Source: an uncultured Marinobacter sp.
GTDB lineage: Bacteria > Pseudomonadota > Gammaproteobacteria > Pseudomonadales > Oleiphilaceae
Assembly: GCF_913055835.1 (NCBI RefSeq)
Contig: NZ_CAJXKQ010000002.1
Span: 124,001 to 188,000 of the forward strand
Length of the DNA stretch: 64,000 bases
Reading direction: 5' to 3'
In this document: one piece after another, positions 9,409-18,422 of the stretch
Layout: the number at the start of each line of letters is the position of its first letter
How positions within the stretch are numbered: position 1 is the first letter of the stretch
Program-made: the position numbers and the translations under genes
The notes under the pieces: model-generated
Told to the model about the DNA's origin: nothing
What the model saw: the letters and a program-made list of their open reading frames with translations, nothing else
Databases searched by the model: none

Positions 9409-11790
9409 CTATTCCCGCGTTTTCAACACGGCTACCAGATCCAGTTCTTTCAGTCGCCACCAGGCAATCATCCCGGAAGCGATTGCCGACACCACCACGA
9501 CCAGCGCAGACATGCCAAGTGTCTGGGTGGTTATCGTCAGGGGCACCCGGTACAGCTCCGTTTGCATGGCGGTAACGATCATGAGTGCCAGGCCCTGACC
9601 AATCAGCCAACCCAGCGGAATACCCAGCAACAACAGCAGCGCAACTTCTCCCAACAATATATGCGCAACTTCATTATGGGTGTACCCGAGTACCCTCAAG
9701 CTGGCCAGTTCCCGACCTTTCTCAGCCAGGGAAATCCGGATGGTGTTGTAAACCACCCCGAAGGCAATGATTCCGCCCATCAGGCTGTTGAAAAAAGTGA
9801 ATGTCAGGAAGGTTCTGGCCAGGGTGTCATAGAAGCTGTCCAGCATGGCCTGACGGATGCTCAGGCCGAGCACCCGGGGCGTTTCACGAAGCCTGTTATA
9901 GATTTCCGAAGCCTTGTCAGGCTCCAGGTTGATCATGGCCTGGTTGATCAGCGGGCCCTCACCCAGTGCACGGTTCAGAGCCTCCAGATCCATATAGGCG
10001 CCTACCCCGAGAAACTCGCTGGTGATACCAGCGACTGGCACATTAACTGTTCGCCTGTCACCTTCGAGGAGTTCCATCTGCAGGACATCACCAGGACCGA
10101 CACCCAGCTCATCGGCGAGATAGTCGGTCAACAGCAGCCCCTCCCGGGGAAGCGTGACCGGTTGCAGATCGCTGTCGATGACAAATTGCAGCCGCGCATC
10201 GGAGGGTATTCCGGTGACCGCACTGCGCCACTCACGGTGACCGGAAACCAGACGTGCGGGCACTGAGCGGCGCCCTTCCGCATACCGGATCCCGGCCTGC
10301 CTCTGCAAGCCGAACAATGCCGCGCTGTTCACCGGTTCAATAAAGGTGGCGGTCAGATCCTGTTGCTGAACCCGTGCAAACTGGGTGTGCACCATCAACG
10401 ATACCGAATCAAACTGGAAGTTACCCACCATCACGATGGCCGTGGCCATGGCGACCCCACTCATGGATAGCAGTGTGCGAACCGGACGGCGGGAGAGCTG
10501 ACGCACGATCATTCGCGAAGGTTGGGAAAAACGGATTCCCGAGAGCAGCTTTTCCACAACAGTTACCCGGTATCTGGCGGGACCTTCAGGCCTCATGGCT
10601 TCGGCGGGCGGCAGAGAGGCCGCCTGCCTGATAGCCCGCCAGGCACCGAGCCAGGCAACCGTGATCGTCAACACAGCCAATAACAGCAACCATGAAGGGT
10701 CGATACGGAATAACAAACCCGGGAACCGGTAGTAATCCATATAGAGTTCACCCAGTGACCGCCCAAGCCACAGGCCCAGAGCAAGCCCGGCCAGCAACCC
10801 GATAACGGCAATCACAATGACCAGTTTGCTGTAGTGCCAGGCGATCTGACGATTGCTGTAGCCAAAGGCCTTGAGCACGGCAACGATATCCCTTTGAGTA
10901 CTGATCAGGCGACCGATCACCACATTCAGCAGAAACATGGCCACGCTCATGAAAATGAGCGGAAAAACCGTCGCCATGGTTTTCAGCTGGTTCAGCTCGT
11001 CACTCAGGAAGCGATGAGAGAACTGATCATCCCGGCCAAAGGCTCCCGTTGCCCCATAGCGGTCCAACAGCCGATCCAAGGCATCGACCGCAGAGGCAAC
11101 GGAATGCCCCGGTCTGAGTGTCAACACCAGGCTGTTAAATGCGCCCCGCATGTCCATGGCGGACTCCAGGGCTTCCCTGTTCATCCACAGCACACCATAG
11201 CGTTGATAATCGGGTAGCATACCGCCAGGTGGAATGACGTATATGAATTCCGGTGACTCAACAATGCCGGTTACGGTAAGCTCCTGCCTCCGTCCATTGA
11301 TAATTGCCTGGAACTGATCACCCAGTGCCAATTCGTGCGCTTCGGCAAAACTTCCGATGACCGCGACTTCCTGGCTGCGCCCTGTCCCCGGAAGCCGCCC
11401 CTGACGAATAAACAGACGATTGACCTCAGGCTGCCCCTCCGGCGGAACAGACACCAATCGGGCCGACACCGGGTCCGGGAACCCCGGCATTTCCAGTTTT
11501 GCAGCTCCCTCGACTCTCCCCTCGTACCTTGCCACACCAGGCAGTGTGGCTATTTCCTGCAGGGTATGGCGTGGCGCACGTTTAACGGGGGCAAAGACAT
11601 CGGCAAACTCGTGCTGGTCGTAGTACTGGGCTCTTGTCGCCAATAGCGATGAATAATTCACCAGTGACATGACGCAGACACCCACACCACCGGCGATCAC
11701 CAGTGCGATGGCCAGCACCTGGCCCCGCATCTGCCAGAGCTCCCGTCGTAGCTTGATATTCAGAACCGTGTTCAGACCTTTCGTGGCCAT
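9409..11790 (-). CDS. ABC transporter permease with two FtsX-type domains
   Basis: 793 residues with the start at the internal ATG (11790), which has GGAA 5 bp upstream; a GTG three codons earlier is a weaker choice. The architecture is one N-terminal membrane helix, a large periplasmic (MacB-PCD-like) domain, three helices forming an FtsX domain around residues 270-390, a second periplasmic domain, and a second FtsX domain at about 665-780 with motifs such as RELASLRVLGYT. This long double-FtsX layout is seen in lipoprotein or small-molecule exporters that work with a separate ATPase. It lies between the ATPase and adaptor genes in one operon. Substrate not deducible. Confidence 0.88.
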   Translation of the reverse strand: MATKGLNTVLNIKLRRELWQMRGQVLAIALVIAGGVGVCVMSLVNYSSLLATRAQYYDQHEFADVFAPVKRAPRHTLQEIATLPGVARYEGRVEGAAKLEMPGFPDPVSARLVSVPPEGQPEVNRLFIRQGRLPGTGRSQEVAVIGSFAEAHELALGDQFQAIINGRRQELTVTGIVESPEFIYVIPPGGMLPDYQRYGVLWMNREALESAMDMRGAFNSLVLTLRPGHSVASAVDALDRLLDRYGATGAFGRDDQFSHRFLSDELNQLKTMATVFPLIFMSVAMFLLNVVIGRLISTQRDIVAVLKAFGYSNRQIAWHYSKLVIVIAVIGLLAGLALGLWLGRSLGELYMDYYRFPGLLFRIDPSWLLLLAVLTITVAWLGAWRAIRQAASLPPAEAMRPEGPARYRVTVVEKLLSGIRFSQPSRMIVRQLSRRPVRTLLSMSGVAMATAIVMVGNFQFDSVSLMVHTQFARVQQQDLTATFIEPVNSAALFGLQRQAGIRYAEGRRSVPARLVSGHREWRSAVTGIPSDARLQFVIDSDLQPVTLPREGLLLTDYLADELGVGPGDVLQMELLEGDRRTVNVPVAGITSEFLGVGAYMDLEALNRALGEGPLINQAMINLEPDKASEIYNRLRETPRVLGLSIRQAMLDSFYDTLARTFLTFTFFNSLMGGIIAFGVVYNTIRISLAEKGRELASLRVLGYTHNEVAHILLGEVALLLLLGIPLGWLIGQGLALMIVTAMQTELYRVPLTITTQTLGMSALVVVVSAIASGMIAWWRLKELDLVAVLKTRE

Positions 11791-11811
11791 GATTTCCACT
11801 ATTTGGCGCCG

Positions 11812-12543
11812 TTACCAGGACAGTGTCCGGGGATCCTGGCGACATTCGTTATGACGCTCACCGCTGATATTGCCGTCGGAAAGAGTAATGACGCGATCCC
11901 CCATGCCAGCGATGGAGGCATTGTGGGTGATGATAACGGTGGTGGTATGCGTTTCCCGATTGGCTTTTTCCAGAGCTTCAAGAACCAGAACACCCGTGGC
12001 CGAATCCAGGGCTCCGGTCGGCTCATCGCAAAGAAGTACGTCCGGACGTTTGGCAATGGCCCTGGCGATAGCAACCCGTTGCTGTTCGCCCCCGGACAGC
12101 TGCGCGGGAAAATGGTCGATGCGGCTCTTCAACCCAACCAGCTCAAGGGCTTCTTCAGGAGACATAGGGTTGGACGCGATCTCGGTGACTGCCGCAACAT
12201 TTTCCCGCGCGGTCAGGCTTGGAATGAGATTGTAGAACTGGAATACAAAACCAACATGCTCACGTCGATAACCGGTAAGCTCGCGGTCTCCGGCTGCACT
12301 GAGATCAATAGCCCGATACCGGACCTCGCCGGACGATGGCACATCCAGCCCGCCAAGAATGTTCAGAAGTGTGGATTTGCCTGAACCGGAAGCGCCCAGC
12401 ATGACGACCATTTCGCCCTCATAAAGCTCCAGGTCCACCCCACGGAGCGCATGAACCTGAACCTCTCCCTGATCATAGGTTTTCGTGAGGCCCCGGGTCT
12501 GGAATACCACGGGGCCGGTACTGGTTGCCTTTCCTGGCTCCAT
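11812..12543 (-). CDS. ABC exporter ATP-binding subunit (LolD/MacB type)
   Basis: 243 residues from the ATG at 12543. A longer reading frame starting at 12639 is rejected because it would overlap the zinc-finger gene and adds a non-conserved Arg-rich leader. Walker A is [12 protein letters not shown], the Q-loop is in [18 protein letters not shown], the signature is [14 protein letters not shown], and Walker B is [13 protein letters not shown]. The [11 protein letters not shown] wording is typical of ATPases that serve FtsX-like permeases. It is the first of the three exporter genes, with 21 bp to the permease, and powers it from the cytoplasmic side. The zinc-finger gene immediately upstream may be part of the same transcript. 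Confidence 0.9.
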   Translation of the reverse strand: MEPGKATSTGPVVFQTRGLTKTYDQGEVQVHALRGVDLELYEGEMVVMLGASGSGKSTLLNILGGLDVPSSGEVRYRAIDLSAAGDRELTGYRREHVGFVFQFYNLIPSLTARENVAAVTEIASNPMSPEEALELVGLKSRIDHFPAQLSGGEQQRVAIARAIAKRPDVLLCDEPTGALDSATGVLVLEALEKANRETHTTTVIITHNASIAGMGDRVITLSDGNISGERHNECRQDPRTLSW

Positions 12544-12551
12544 GGTGTCGG

Positions 12552-12872
12552 TCAGTCTTCGGCACAGTCCACGCAAACCGTGGTGTAGGGCAACACCTGC
12601 AAACGGCGGGGATCTATGGCCTCGCCGCAGGATTCGCATTCGTCGCCAACACCGTTCTCAATCCGCGTGAGCGCGTGTTCAATCTGGGCGAGTTCGGCAC
12701 GGGTTTCCGTTTCAAGCGAGTCGACCACCTCGTCATTCTGGGTCTGGGTGGCCTGCTCCTCGAAATCCTTGTCCAGTGCACCACCCTCCCGGTGCTGATG
12801 CGCTTCATAACGGGAAAGCCTGGCCGTCAGGTCTGCCCTCAGTGTTTCCAGTTCGGATTTCCGGTCAGTCAT
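12552..12872 (-). CDS. DksA/TraR-family C4 zinc-finger protein
   Basis: 106 residues from ATG 12872; the frame stays open upstream but the conserved part begins here. An acidic helical N-terminus is followed by the C-terminal finger [25 protein letters not shown], with four cysteines in CxxC...CxxC spacing. Such short DksA relatives may bind RNA polymerase through its secondary channel or act in other ways. It lacks the length of true DksA (about 150 residues), so it is better called a TraR-like paralogue. It is 8 bp ahead of the exporter ATPase start, suggesting co-transcription. Confidence 0.85.
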   Translation of the reverse strand: MTDRKSELETLRADLTARLSRYEAHQHREGGALDKDFEEQATQTQNDEVVDSLETETRAELAQIEHALTRIENGVGDECESCGEAIDPRRLQVLPYTTVCVDCAED

Positions 12873-13015
12873 GTGGCGCCTCCTGCCTTGCCGGGAAAAC
12901 ATGTTCCTACAGTAAAGCATAAGCTGAACCCGGGATTGATGCTTGTCAAAATTGCGTCATGCCGGGTGAGGCAGAATAGAAGTTCATCAAACTTGTATGC
13001 AAAGGAGTTGTGGCC

Positions 13016-13348
13016 ATGAACACTGAGCTTTTCGAGAAAGCGACACGTCTGAACGAGACCCTGTTTGAGCAGTTTGGCAAAGCTGCGGAAATGCAGATGA
13101 ATGCCTTCCGCCGTTACGCCGATGTCACCATGGAGCAGGCCAAAAAGGTGTCTGAAGTCCGCGATCTTGAAGGCCTGAAAAGCCTTACCGGTGATCAGGC
13201 GGAAACCCTAAAATCCCTGAGCGAGCAGTTCACGGCAGACTGGAAAGCCTGGCAGGACTACTTCAACGAGAGCCGGGAACAGATTCAGAAGGTGTTCGAA
13301 AAAGCCCCGGAAGAAACCGCCAAGTCCGGCCCGAAAGCCGCCAAATAA
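13016..13348 (+). CDS. Phasin-family granule-associated protein
   Basis: 110 residues, almost wholly helical and free of Cys, with the phasin-like heptad pattern around FEKATRLNETLFEQF, RRYADVTMEQAKKVSEV and TLKSLSEQFTADW. Phasins coat polyhydroxyalkanoate granules and tune their size and synthase activity. The ATG at 13016 is chosen over a GTG at 13010 because AAAGGAG at 13001-13007 sits 8 bp before it and only 2 bp before the GTG. The PHA synthase gene follows after 9 bp, so the two form an operon. The symbol phaP is often used for such genes, but the family is heterogeneous. Confidence 0.88.
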   Translation: MNTELFEKATRLNETLFEQFGKAAEMQMNAFRRYADVTMEQAKKVSEVRDLEGLKSLTGDQAETLKSLSEQFTADWKAWQDYFNESREQIQKVFEKAPEETAKSGPKAAK

Positions 13349-13357
13349 GGGATTACG

Positions 13358-15160
13358 ATGTTCGGTCTGGATACGCTCGGGAAAGCGGTTGGTCAGCTCG
13401 TCAAAGGCTTTGAAACCAACGTCCGTCAGGGGCAGCAGCAACTGGAGACATTTCTGGGGGATGCTGGTGTCCTGGATGATGCAACCCTCTCCACGATAGC
13501 GGAAATGTCCGATGCCTATCGGACCATGGCAGAGGACCTGCTACTCCACCCGCTCCGGTTCGCCGGTGCGGAGCTGGATCTGGCTCGCAAGCATGCTGCG
13601 CTGGGGTACTACACCCTCGCCCGGCTGGTGGGCAAGGACAAACAGCCTGTTGTCGAGCCAGAACCCGACGACCGGCGTTTCCAGGCCGAGGACTGGCACA
13701 AGCATCTGCCTTTTGATGTTCTCCACCAGGCTTATCTGATCAACTCCCGCACGTTCCTGAACTGGGTAGCCGGCATGGAGGGGATGCCCCAGGCCGGACG
13801 GGACCAGATGCTGTTCTACGCCCGGCAATTGACCAGTGCGCTGTCACCGTCGAACTTCCCTGCGACGAATCCGGAAGTACTCCGGATTACCTGGGAACGT
13901 AAGGGGATGAATCTGGTGGACGGTGGTCGACAGCTGATCGAAGACCTGCGCCAGAATCCATCCCTGTTCAATGTTGGGATGACCGATCGCTCCGCCTTCG
14001 AGGTGGGACGCAACCTGGCAACCACGCCGGGCAAGGTGGTGTACCAGAACGAGTTGATGCAGTTGATTCAGTACTCGCCAACAACTGACACCGTCAGCAA
14101 ACGCCCCTTGCTGATTGTTCCGCCGTGGATCAACAAGTACTACATTCTGGACCTGACCGCCAGAAACTCCTTTATCCAGTGGCTGGTAAACCAGGGACAG
14201 ACCGTTTTCATTATTTCCTGGCGCAATCCTGGCCCCTCCCAACGGGACAAAGGCTGGGAAGACTACATGGAGCTGGGACCGCTGGCTGCCATGGATGCCG
14301 TTACCGAAGCTACCGGCGAAGAACAGATGAATCTGATCGGTTACTGCATCGGTGGCACTCTTCTGGGCTCGACGCTGGCCTGGCTGAAGAAAAAAGGCCG
14401 CAAGCCGGTAACGACCGCCACGTACCTGACCACCCTGCTGGATTTCTCGGACCCGGGCGGAATCGGGGTGTTTATCAACGATCATTCGATCCGGGGCATT
14501 GAGAGAATGCTTGAACGCAAAGGCTACCTGGACGGTCGCGCCATGGCGTTCACGTTTAACTTGCTGAGGGAAAACGAGCTGTTCTGGTCGTTCTGGACCA
14601 ATAACTACCTGAAAGGCCAGAAACCGGCGGCTTTTGACCTGCTGTACTGGAACACCGACGGCACCAACCTGCCGGCCCGGATGCACAGTTTTTACCTGCG
14701 CCAGATGTACCTGAACAATCGTCTGGTGCAGCCAGATTCCCTTAGCCTGCTTGGCGAGTCCATCAATCTTTCCGAAATCGATGTACCCTCTTTCTTCCTG
14801 TCCGCCAGACAGGATCACATCGCCAAATGGAAAACCACCTATAAAGGCGCCCTGGCCCATGGCGGTGATGTCCGTTTTGTACTCTCCGGCTCGGGCCACA
14901 TCGCCGGCGTGATCAACCCGCCCTACAAGGAAAAGTACGGTTACTGGACCAACGACACACTGGTACCGGATGCCGACGCCTGGTTCGAGAAGTCCGAACA
15001 CCATCCAGGATCCTGGTGGCCCCACTGGCTTGAATGGATTGCACGCTTCTCAGACGGTAAAGTACCGGCTCGCATCCCGGGCGAAGGAAAACTGCCTGCC
15101 ATTGAAAACGCACCGGGTAGCTACGTGAAGGTCAAAGCAGCAGATGCTGCAAAAAATTAG
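13358..15160 (+). CDS. phaC: Poly(3-hydroxyalkanoate) synthase, class I type
   Basis: 600 residues, the usual size of class I PhaC. It polymerises (R)-3-hydroxyacyl-CoA into storage polyester on granule surfaces. The lipase-like box GYCIGG places the nucleophile at Cys330; Asp486 (SARQDHI) and His514 (GSGHIAGV) complete the catalytic triad. Other family blocks visible are NKYYILDL, FIISWRNP and GSWWPHW near the C-terminus. It is coupled to the phasin gene; no phaA or phaB lies here, so monomer supply must be encoded elsewhere. A GGDEF protein follows 70 bp downstream on the same strand. Confidence 0.95.
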   Translation: MFGLDTLGKAVGQLVKGFETNVRQGQQQLETFLGDAGVLDDATLSTIAEMSDAYRTMAEDLLLHPLRFAGAELDLARKHAALGYYTLARLVGKDKQPVVEPEPDDRRFQAEDWHKHLPFDVLHQAYLINSRTFLNWVAGMEGMPQAGRDQMLFYARQLTSALSPSNFPATNPEVLRITWERKGMNLVDGGRQLIEDLRQNPSLFNVGMTDRSAFEVGRNLATTPGKVVYQNELMQLIQYSPTTDTVSKRPLLIVPPWINKYYILDLTARNSFIQWLVNQGQTVFIISWRNPGPSQRDKGWEDYMELGPLAAMDAVTEATGEEQMNLIGYCIGGTLLGSTLAWLKKKGRKPVTTATYLTTLLDFSDPGGIGVFINDHSIRGIERMLERKGYLDGRAMAFTFNLLRENELFWSFWTNNYLKGQKPAAFDLLYWNTDGTNLPARMHSFYLRQMYLNNRLVQPDSLSLLGESINLSEIDVPSFFLSARQDHIAKWKTTYKGALAHGGDVRFVLSGSGHIAGVINPPYKEKYGYWTNDTLVPDADAWFEKSEHHPGSWWPHWLEWIARFSDGKVPARIPGEGKLPAIENAPGSYVKVKAADAAKN

Positions 15161-15230
15161 ACTTGGCGCTGCACGTCAGGTGCACGAGAAAAGCACCCAA
15201 CAAAGAACAAGAGAACAATCGGGAGACTTC

Positions 15231-16955
15231 ATGGGGCGGCCGCTACCGATATCGCGCATTATGCACAGCGGTGTACTGCTGCGCTGCCCGCCGCAGACAT
15301 CAATCGCTGATGCCGCCGCGCGGATGGCTGAAAATTCAGTCAGTTCAATTCTGGTCACAGAAGAAGACACTGTTATTGGAATCTGGACCGAGCGGGATGC
15401 TCTGACCATCGATTTTTCCCGGCCAGAAAGCTTCGAGCGGCCGGTCAGTTCGGTGATGAGTTCCCCGGTGCTGACGCTGCCCTGCGACATGGATGCCGGG
15501 GAAGCGGCGCTGCGTTTCAGGGAAACCGGAAAGCGTCACTTTCTGATTGTTGACGATTGCGGCACACCCACAGGAATTCTTTCCCAGACCGACCTTGCCC
15601 TGAATCAGGGGCTGGAACCCTACCTGCGTCTGCGGGAAGTCAGTACCGCGATCCCCCACCCCCCGCTGGTCACCGATGGCAGGCTGCCGCTCTCTGAGGT
15701 TGCGGCCATCATGCACCGCCATCAGGCAGATGCTGTTGTCGTGGATTGCCAGGAAGAGGGTCTGGGCATCCTCACCGAACGAGATATCGTGCGCCTGATT
15801 GCTCGCAACACTGGCAACGCCCTGGCTTCCGACCTCGCCACCCGGCCGCTGTTAACCGTCGGAGAGTCCGACCCATTGATTCACGCCAGGGACCTGCTGA
15901 TCAACCATCGGATTCGCCATCTGGCGGTGATCAATAGCAAGGATGAGGTTACCGGCCTGATTGGCTACAACGATATGCTCGCTGGCGCCGAACAGATGTA
16001 TCTGGACGATTTGCGTGAAGCCCTTGAGCAAAGAGATCGGGCCCTTGCCCAATCGCGCCAGACCCTCCAGTTGGCAGAACGAGTGATCGAGTCCTCTTTC
16101 GAGGGCATCATGGTGACAGACAAGAACGTGAACATTGAGTTCGTTAACCCAGCATTCACGCATCTTACCGGCTACAGCCAGGACGAGGTTATTGGCAAAA
16201 CGCCGCAGATTCTCTCGTCTGGACGCCACGACAGCGAGTTTTACCAGCGGATGTGGAACTCCCTGGCCAACCATGGCTATTGGCGGGGTGAAATATGGAA
16301 CCGTCGCAAAACCGGGGAACTCTACCTGGAGTTATTGACGATCACCGCCATTACCGACAACGACGGCGAGACCACCCACTACGCGGGCCTGTTCACTGAC
16401 ATCACTCAGAACCGGAAAAACGAAGAGCAAATACGCCAACTGGCTTACTACGATGCGCTTACCGGTATTCCGAACCGTCGCTTACTGGAAGATCGCCTCG
16501 AGCACGCGGTACGACATGCCCATCGGCGGTCTTCACTTCTGGCCGTTATGTTCATGGATCTTGACCACTTCAAAAGCGTGAACGACCGGTTTGGCCACGC
16601 AGCAGGCGATGAATTGCTTCTGCAGTTCACGAGTCGTGTCCAGAACTGCCTGCGTGAGGACGATACCCTCGCCCGGCTGGGCGGGGACGAGTTTATTGTC
16701 CTGCTGCCCGACCTGGAGCGGGTTGAAGATGCCTATCAGGTTGCAGAGCGCCTGATTGCCAAAAACCAGGAACCCTACTTCATTGATGGTAATGCGCTGA
16801 GCGTCGGATCCAGTATTGGCATAAGCCTTTATCCCCAGGACGGCACCACGGCATCTGAGCTTCTGCAAGGTGCCGATATCGCCATGTATCGGGCCAAGCA
16901 GGACGGGCGGAATCTGTTCCGCTTATTCACGCCCGAGGTTGCTGAGGGCGCCTGA
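15231..16955 (+). CDS. CBS-PAS-GGDEF diguanylate cyclase
   Basis: 574 residues from ATG 15231, preceded by GGGAG; the open frame from 15144 would overlap phaC. Two tandem CBS pairs fill about residues 1-265 (ISRIMHSGVLLRCPP, SSVMSSPVLTLP, ILTERDIVRLIARN, HLAVINSKDEVTGLIGY). A PAS domain spans about 280-400 (ITVxVNPAF-like FVNPAFTHLTGYSQDEVIGKTP), and a C-terminal GGDEF domain about 405-572 has the intact active motif GGDEF at 484-488. There is no EAL domain and no membrane helix. CBS pairs usually bind adenine nucleotides, so c-di-GMP production may answer to energy state. Its position after phaC hints at a link with storage metabolism, which is inference only. Confidence 0.9.
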   Translation: MGRPLPISRIMHSGVLLRCPPQTSIADAAARMAENSVSSILVTEEDTVIGIWTERDALTIDFSRPESFERPVSSVMSSPVLTLPCDMDAGEAALRFRETGKRHFLIVDDCGTPTGILSQTDLALNQGLEPYLRLREVSTAIPHPPLVTDGRLPLSEVAAIMHRHQADAVVVDCQEEGLGILTERDIVRLIARNTGNALASDLATRPLLTVGESDPLIHARDLLINHRIRHLAVINSKDEVTGLIGYNDMLAGAEQMYLDDLREALEQRDRALAQSRQTLQLAERVIESSFEGIMVTDKNVNIEFVNPAFTHLTGYSQDEVIGKTPQILSSGRHDSEFYQRMWNSLANHGYWRGEIWNRRKTGELYLELLTITAITDNDGETTHYAGLFTDITQNRKNEEQIRQLAYYDALTGIPNRRLLEDRLEHAVRHAHRRSSLLAVMFMDLDHFKSVNDRFGHAAGDELLLQFTSRVQNCLREDDTLARLGGDEFIVLLPDLERVEDAYQVAERLIAKNQEPYFIDGNALSVGSSIGISLYPQDGTTASELLQGADIAMYRAKQDGRNLFRLFTPEVAEGA

Positions 16956-17018
16956 TCTCGCCCCGCTTTCGCCGTTGTGGCACTATGGCCCGCTCGATGA
17001 CCAGCGGAGAAGCTCTCG

Positions 17019-18383
17019 ATGTTTTATACCACCCTCGCGGCGATTGTAGTCGCCATGATTCTGTTTGCCTGGCTGGGGCTCAGGGCCCGTCTCGCGGACG
17101 GCGGCCTGGATGACTATGTAACGGCAAGGAACAGTCAGGGCGCCCGTGCCCTGGGGCTTTCTTTCCTCGCCTCCGGCATGGGCGGATGGATTCTGTTTGC
17201 CCCGCCCGAAGTGGGGGCGCTGGTCGGCCCCCTGGCACTGGCAGGCTATGCCCTGGGTGCCGCGTTGCCGTTTATCGTGTTCGCCTTCTGTGGCCCCGCT
17301 ATACGCCGCTTCCTGCCCGAGGGTCGCAGCATCGGGGAGTTCGCCAATGCCTGCTATGGCAATGGCGTAAGGCGCTATGTCTCAATGATCTCCGTTCTCT
17401 ACATGCTCTGTTTCCTGACTGCCGAGCTCACCGCCATCGGCGCCATTACCTCGCTGCTCTCCGGCGTTGACGGCGGCATTGTGGTTATTGGCGTGGCAGT
17501 TACCACCCTGATATACACAGCTGTCGGGGGCCTCCGGGCGAGCATCGTCACCGATCAATGGCAGGCGTTGTTACTTATCGGTCTGCTGGCTATCGTCAGT
17601 TTTGTTGCCCTGGGCAAACTTCCAGACGCCGCACCCTCGGCCCTGCCGGACGTCCCTGCGTCGGCGGCCCTGAGTGTGGCGCTGACACTGGTGATCGCCG
17701 TCACCGCCGCCAACCTGTTCCATCAGGGGTACTGGCAGCGTTTATGGTCAGCCCGGGATACGGATGCCCTCAGCCGCGGCGCATTGCTTGGTGGCGTGGT
17801 TACCATCGGCGTCGTCGCCGTGGTTGGCGGGCTTGGAATACTCGCAGCCATGAGCGGCGCCGACCTTGGTAGCCCACCAATACCCTTCTTTGCGTTGCTT
17901 GCTGATGCACCGGCCTGGCTTGCTTTACCGGCCCTGATTCTGGCCATCACGCTCGTGGCCTCGTCGGTGGATACCCTGCAGAATGCGCTTGCATCACTGG
18001 CCGTTACCGAGAAACAGGGCCTGTCCATCGTCAGTGCCCGGTGGTTTACCGTGCTGCTGATGATTCCGGTGGTTCTCATAGCGCTTCAGGGCGTTTCCGT
18101 GTTGCGGCTGTTTCTGATAGCCGACCTTTTGTGCGCCACGGCGGTTCTGCCTGTACTGATGGGGTTGTGGGGAAAAATGTCCACACGGGCAGCGATTCTG
18201 GGCTGTCTGGCAGGGCTCGTCGGGTCGATTCTGCCCGGCTGGATGTCGGGCGGCACTCTGATGGCCGGTCTGGAAGCTGCGAGTTTCCCCGGCAGCATTC
18301 CAACGCTGATGCCATTCGTAGGCGCCCTTGCGGGCTCTGGTTTGGTCAGTCTCGCGATCGCGGTTGCGGCCCCGAAACGCTAA
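17019..18383 (+). CDS. Sodium/solute symporter family (SSS) transporter
   Basis: 454 residues with about 12-13 hydrophobic helices, including SFLASGMGGWILFAPPEVGALVGPLALAGY cut by short loops, where the GMGGW-type stretch corresponds to the early substrate-binding helix of SSS proteins, and ASSVDTLQNALASL, which carries the Ser/Asp/Thr cluster of the second sodium-site helix. Substrate cannot be told from sequence. GGAG precedes the ATG by 9 bp. It ends tail-to-tail with the TonB-like gene, sharing a perfect 13-bp hairpin at the junction. It is shorter than PutP (about 500). Confidence 0.82.
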   Translation: MFYTTLAAIVVAMILFAWLGLRARLADGGLDDYVTARNSQGARALGLSFLASGMGGWILFAPPEVGALVGPLALAGYALGAALPFIVFAFCGPAIRRFLPEGRSIGEFANACYGNGVRRYVSMISVLYMLCFLTAELTAIGAITSLLSGVDGGIVVIGVAVTTLIYTAVGGLRASIVTDQWQALLLIGLLAIVSFVALGKLPDAAPSALPDVPASAALSVALTLVIAVTAANLFHQGYWQRLWSARDTDALSRGALLGGVVTIGVVAVVGGLGILAAMSGADLGSPPIPFFALLADAPAWLALPALILAITLVASSVDTLQNALASLAVTEKQGLSIVSARWFTVLLMIPVVLIALQGVSVLRLFLIADLLCATAVLPVLMGLWGKMSTRAAILGCLAGLVGSILPGWMSGGTLMAGLEAASFPGSIPTLMPFVGALAGSGLVSLAIAVAAPKR

Positions 18384-18392
18384 TATTACGCG

Positions 18393-18422
18393 TTGCTGTC
18401 CAGTTGTTTAACTGGACAGCAA
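18393..18422. terminator. Perfect hairpin at a convergent gene junction
   Basis: The arms TTGCTGTCCAGTT and AACTGGACAGCAA are exact reverse complements with a 4-nt loop, and the right arm overlaps the stop codon of the TonB-like gene. There is no clear T-run on either side, so it may stop transcription weakly, or protect both 3' ends from decay. Confidence 0.6.
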
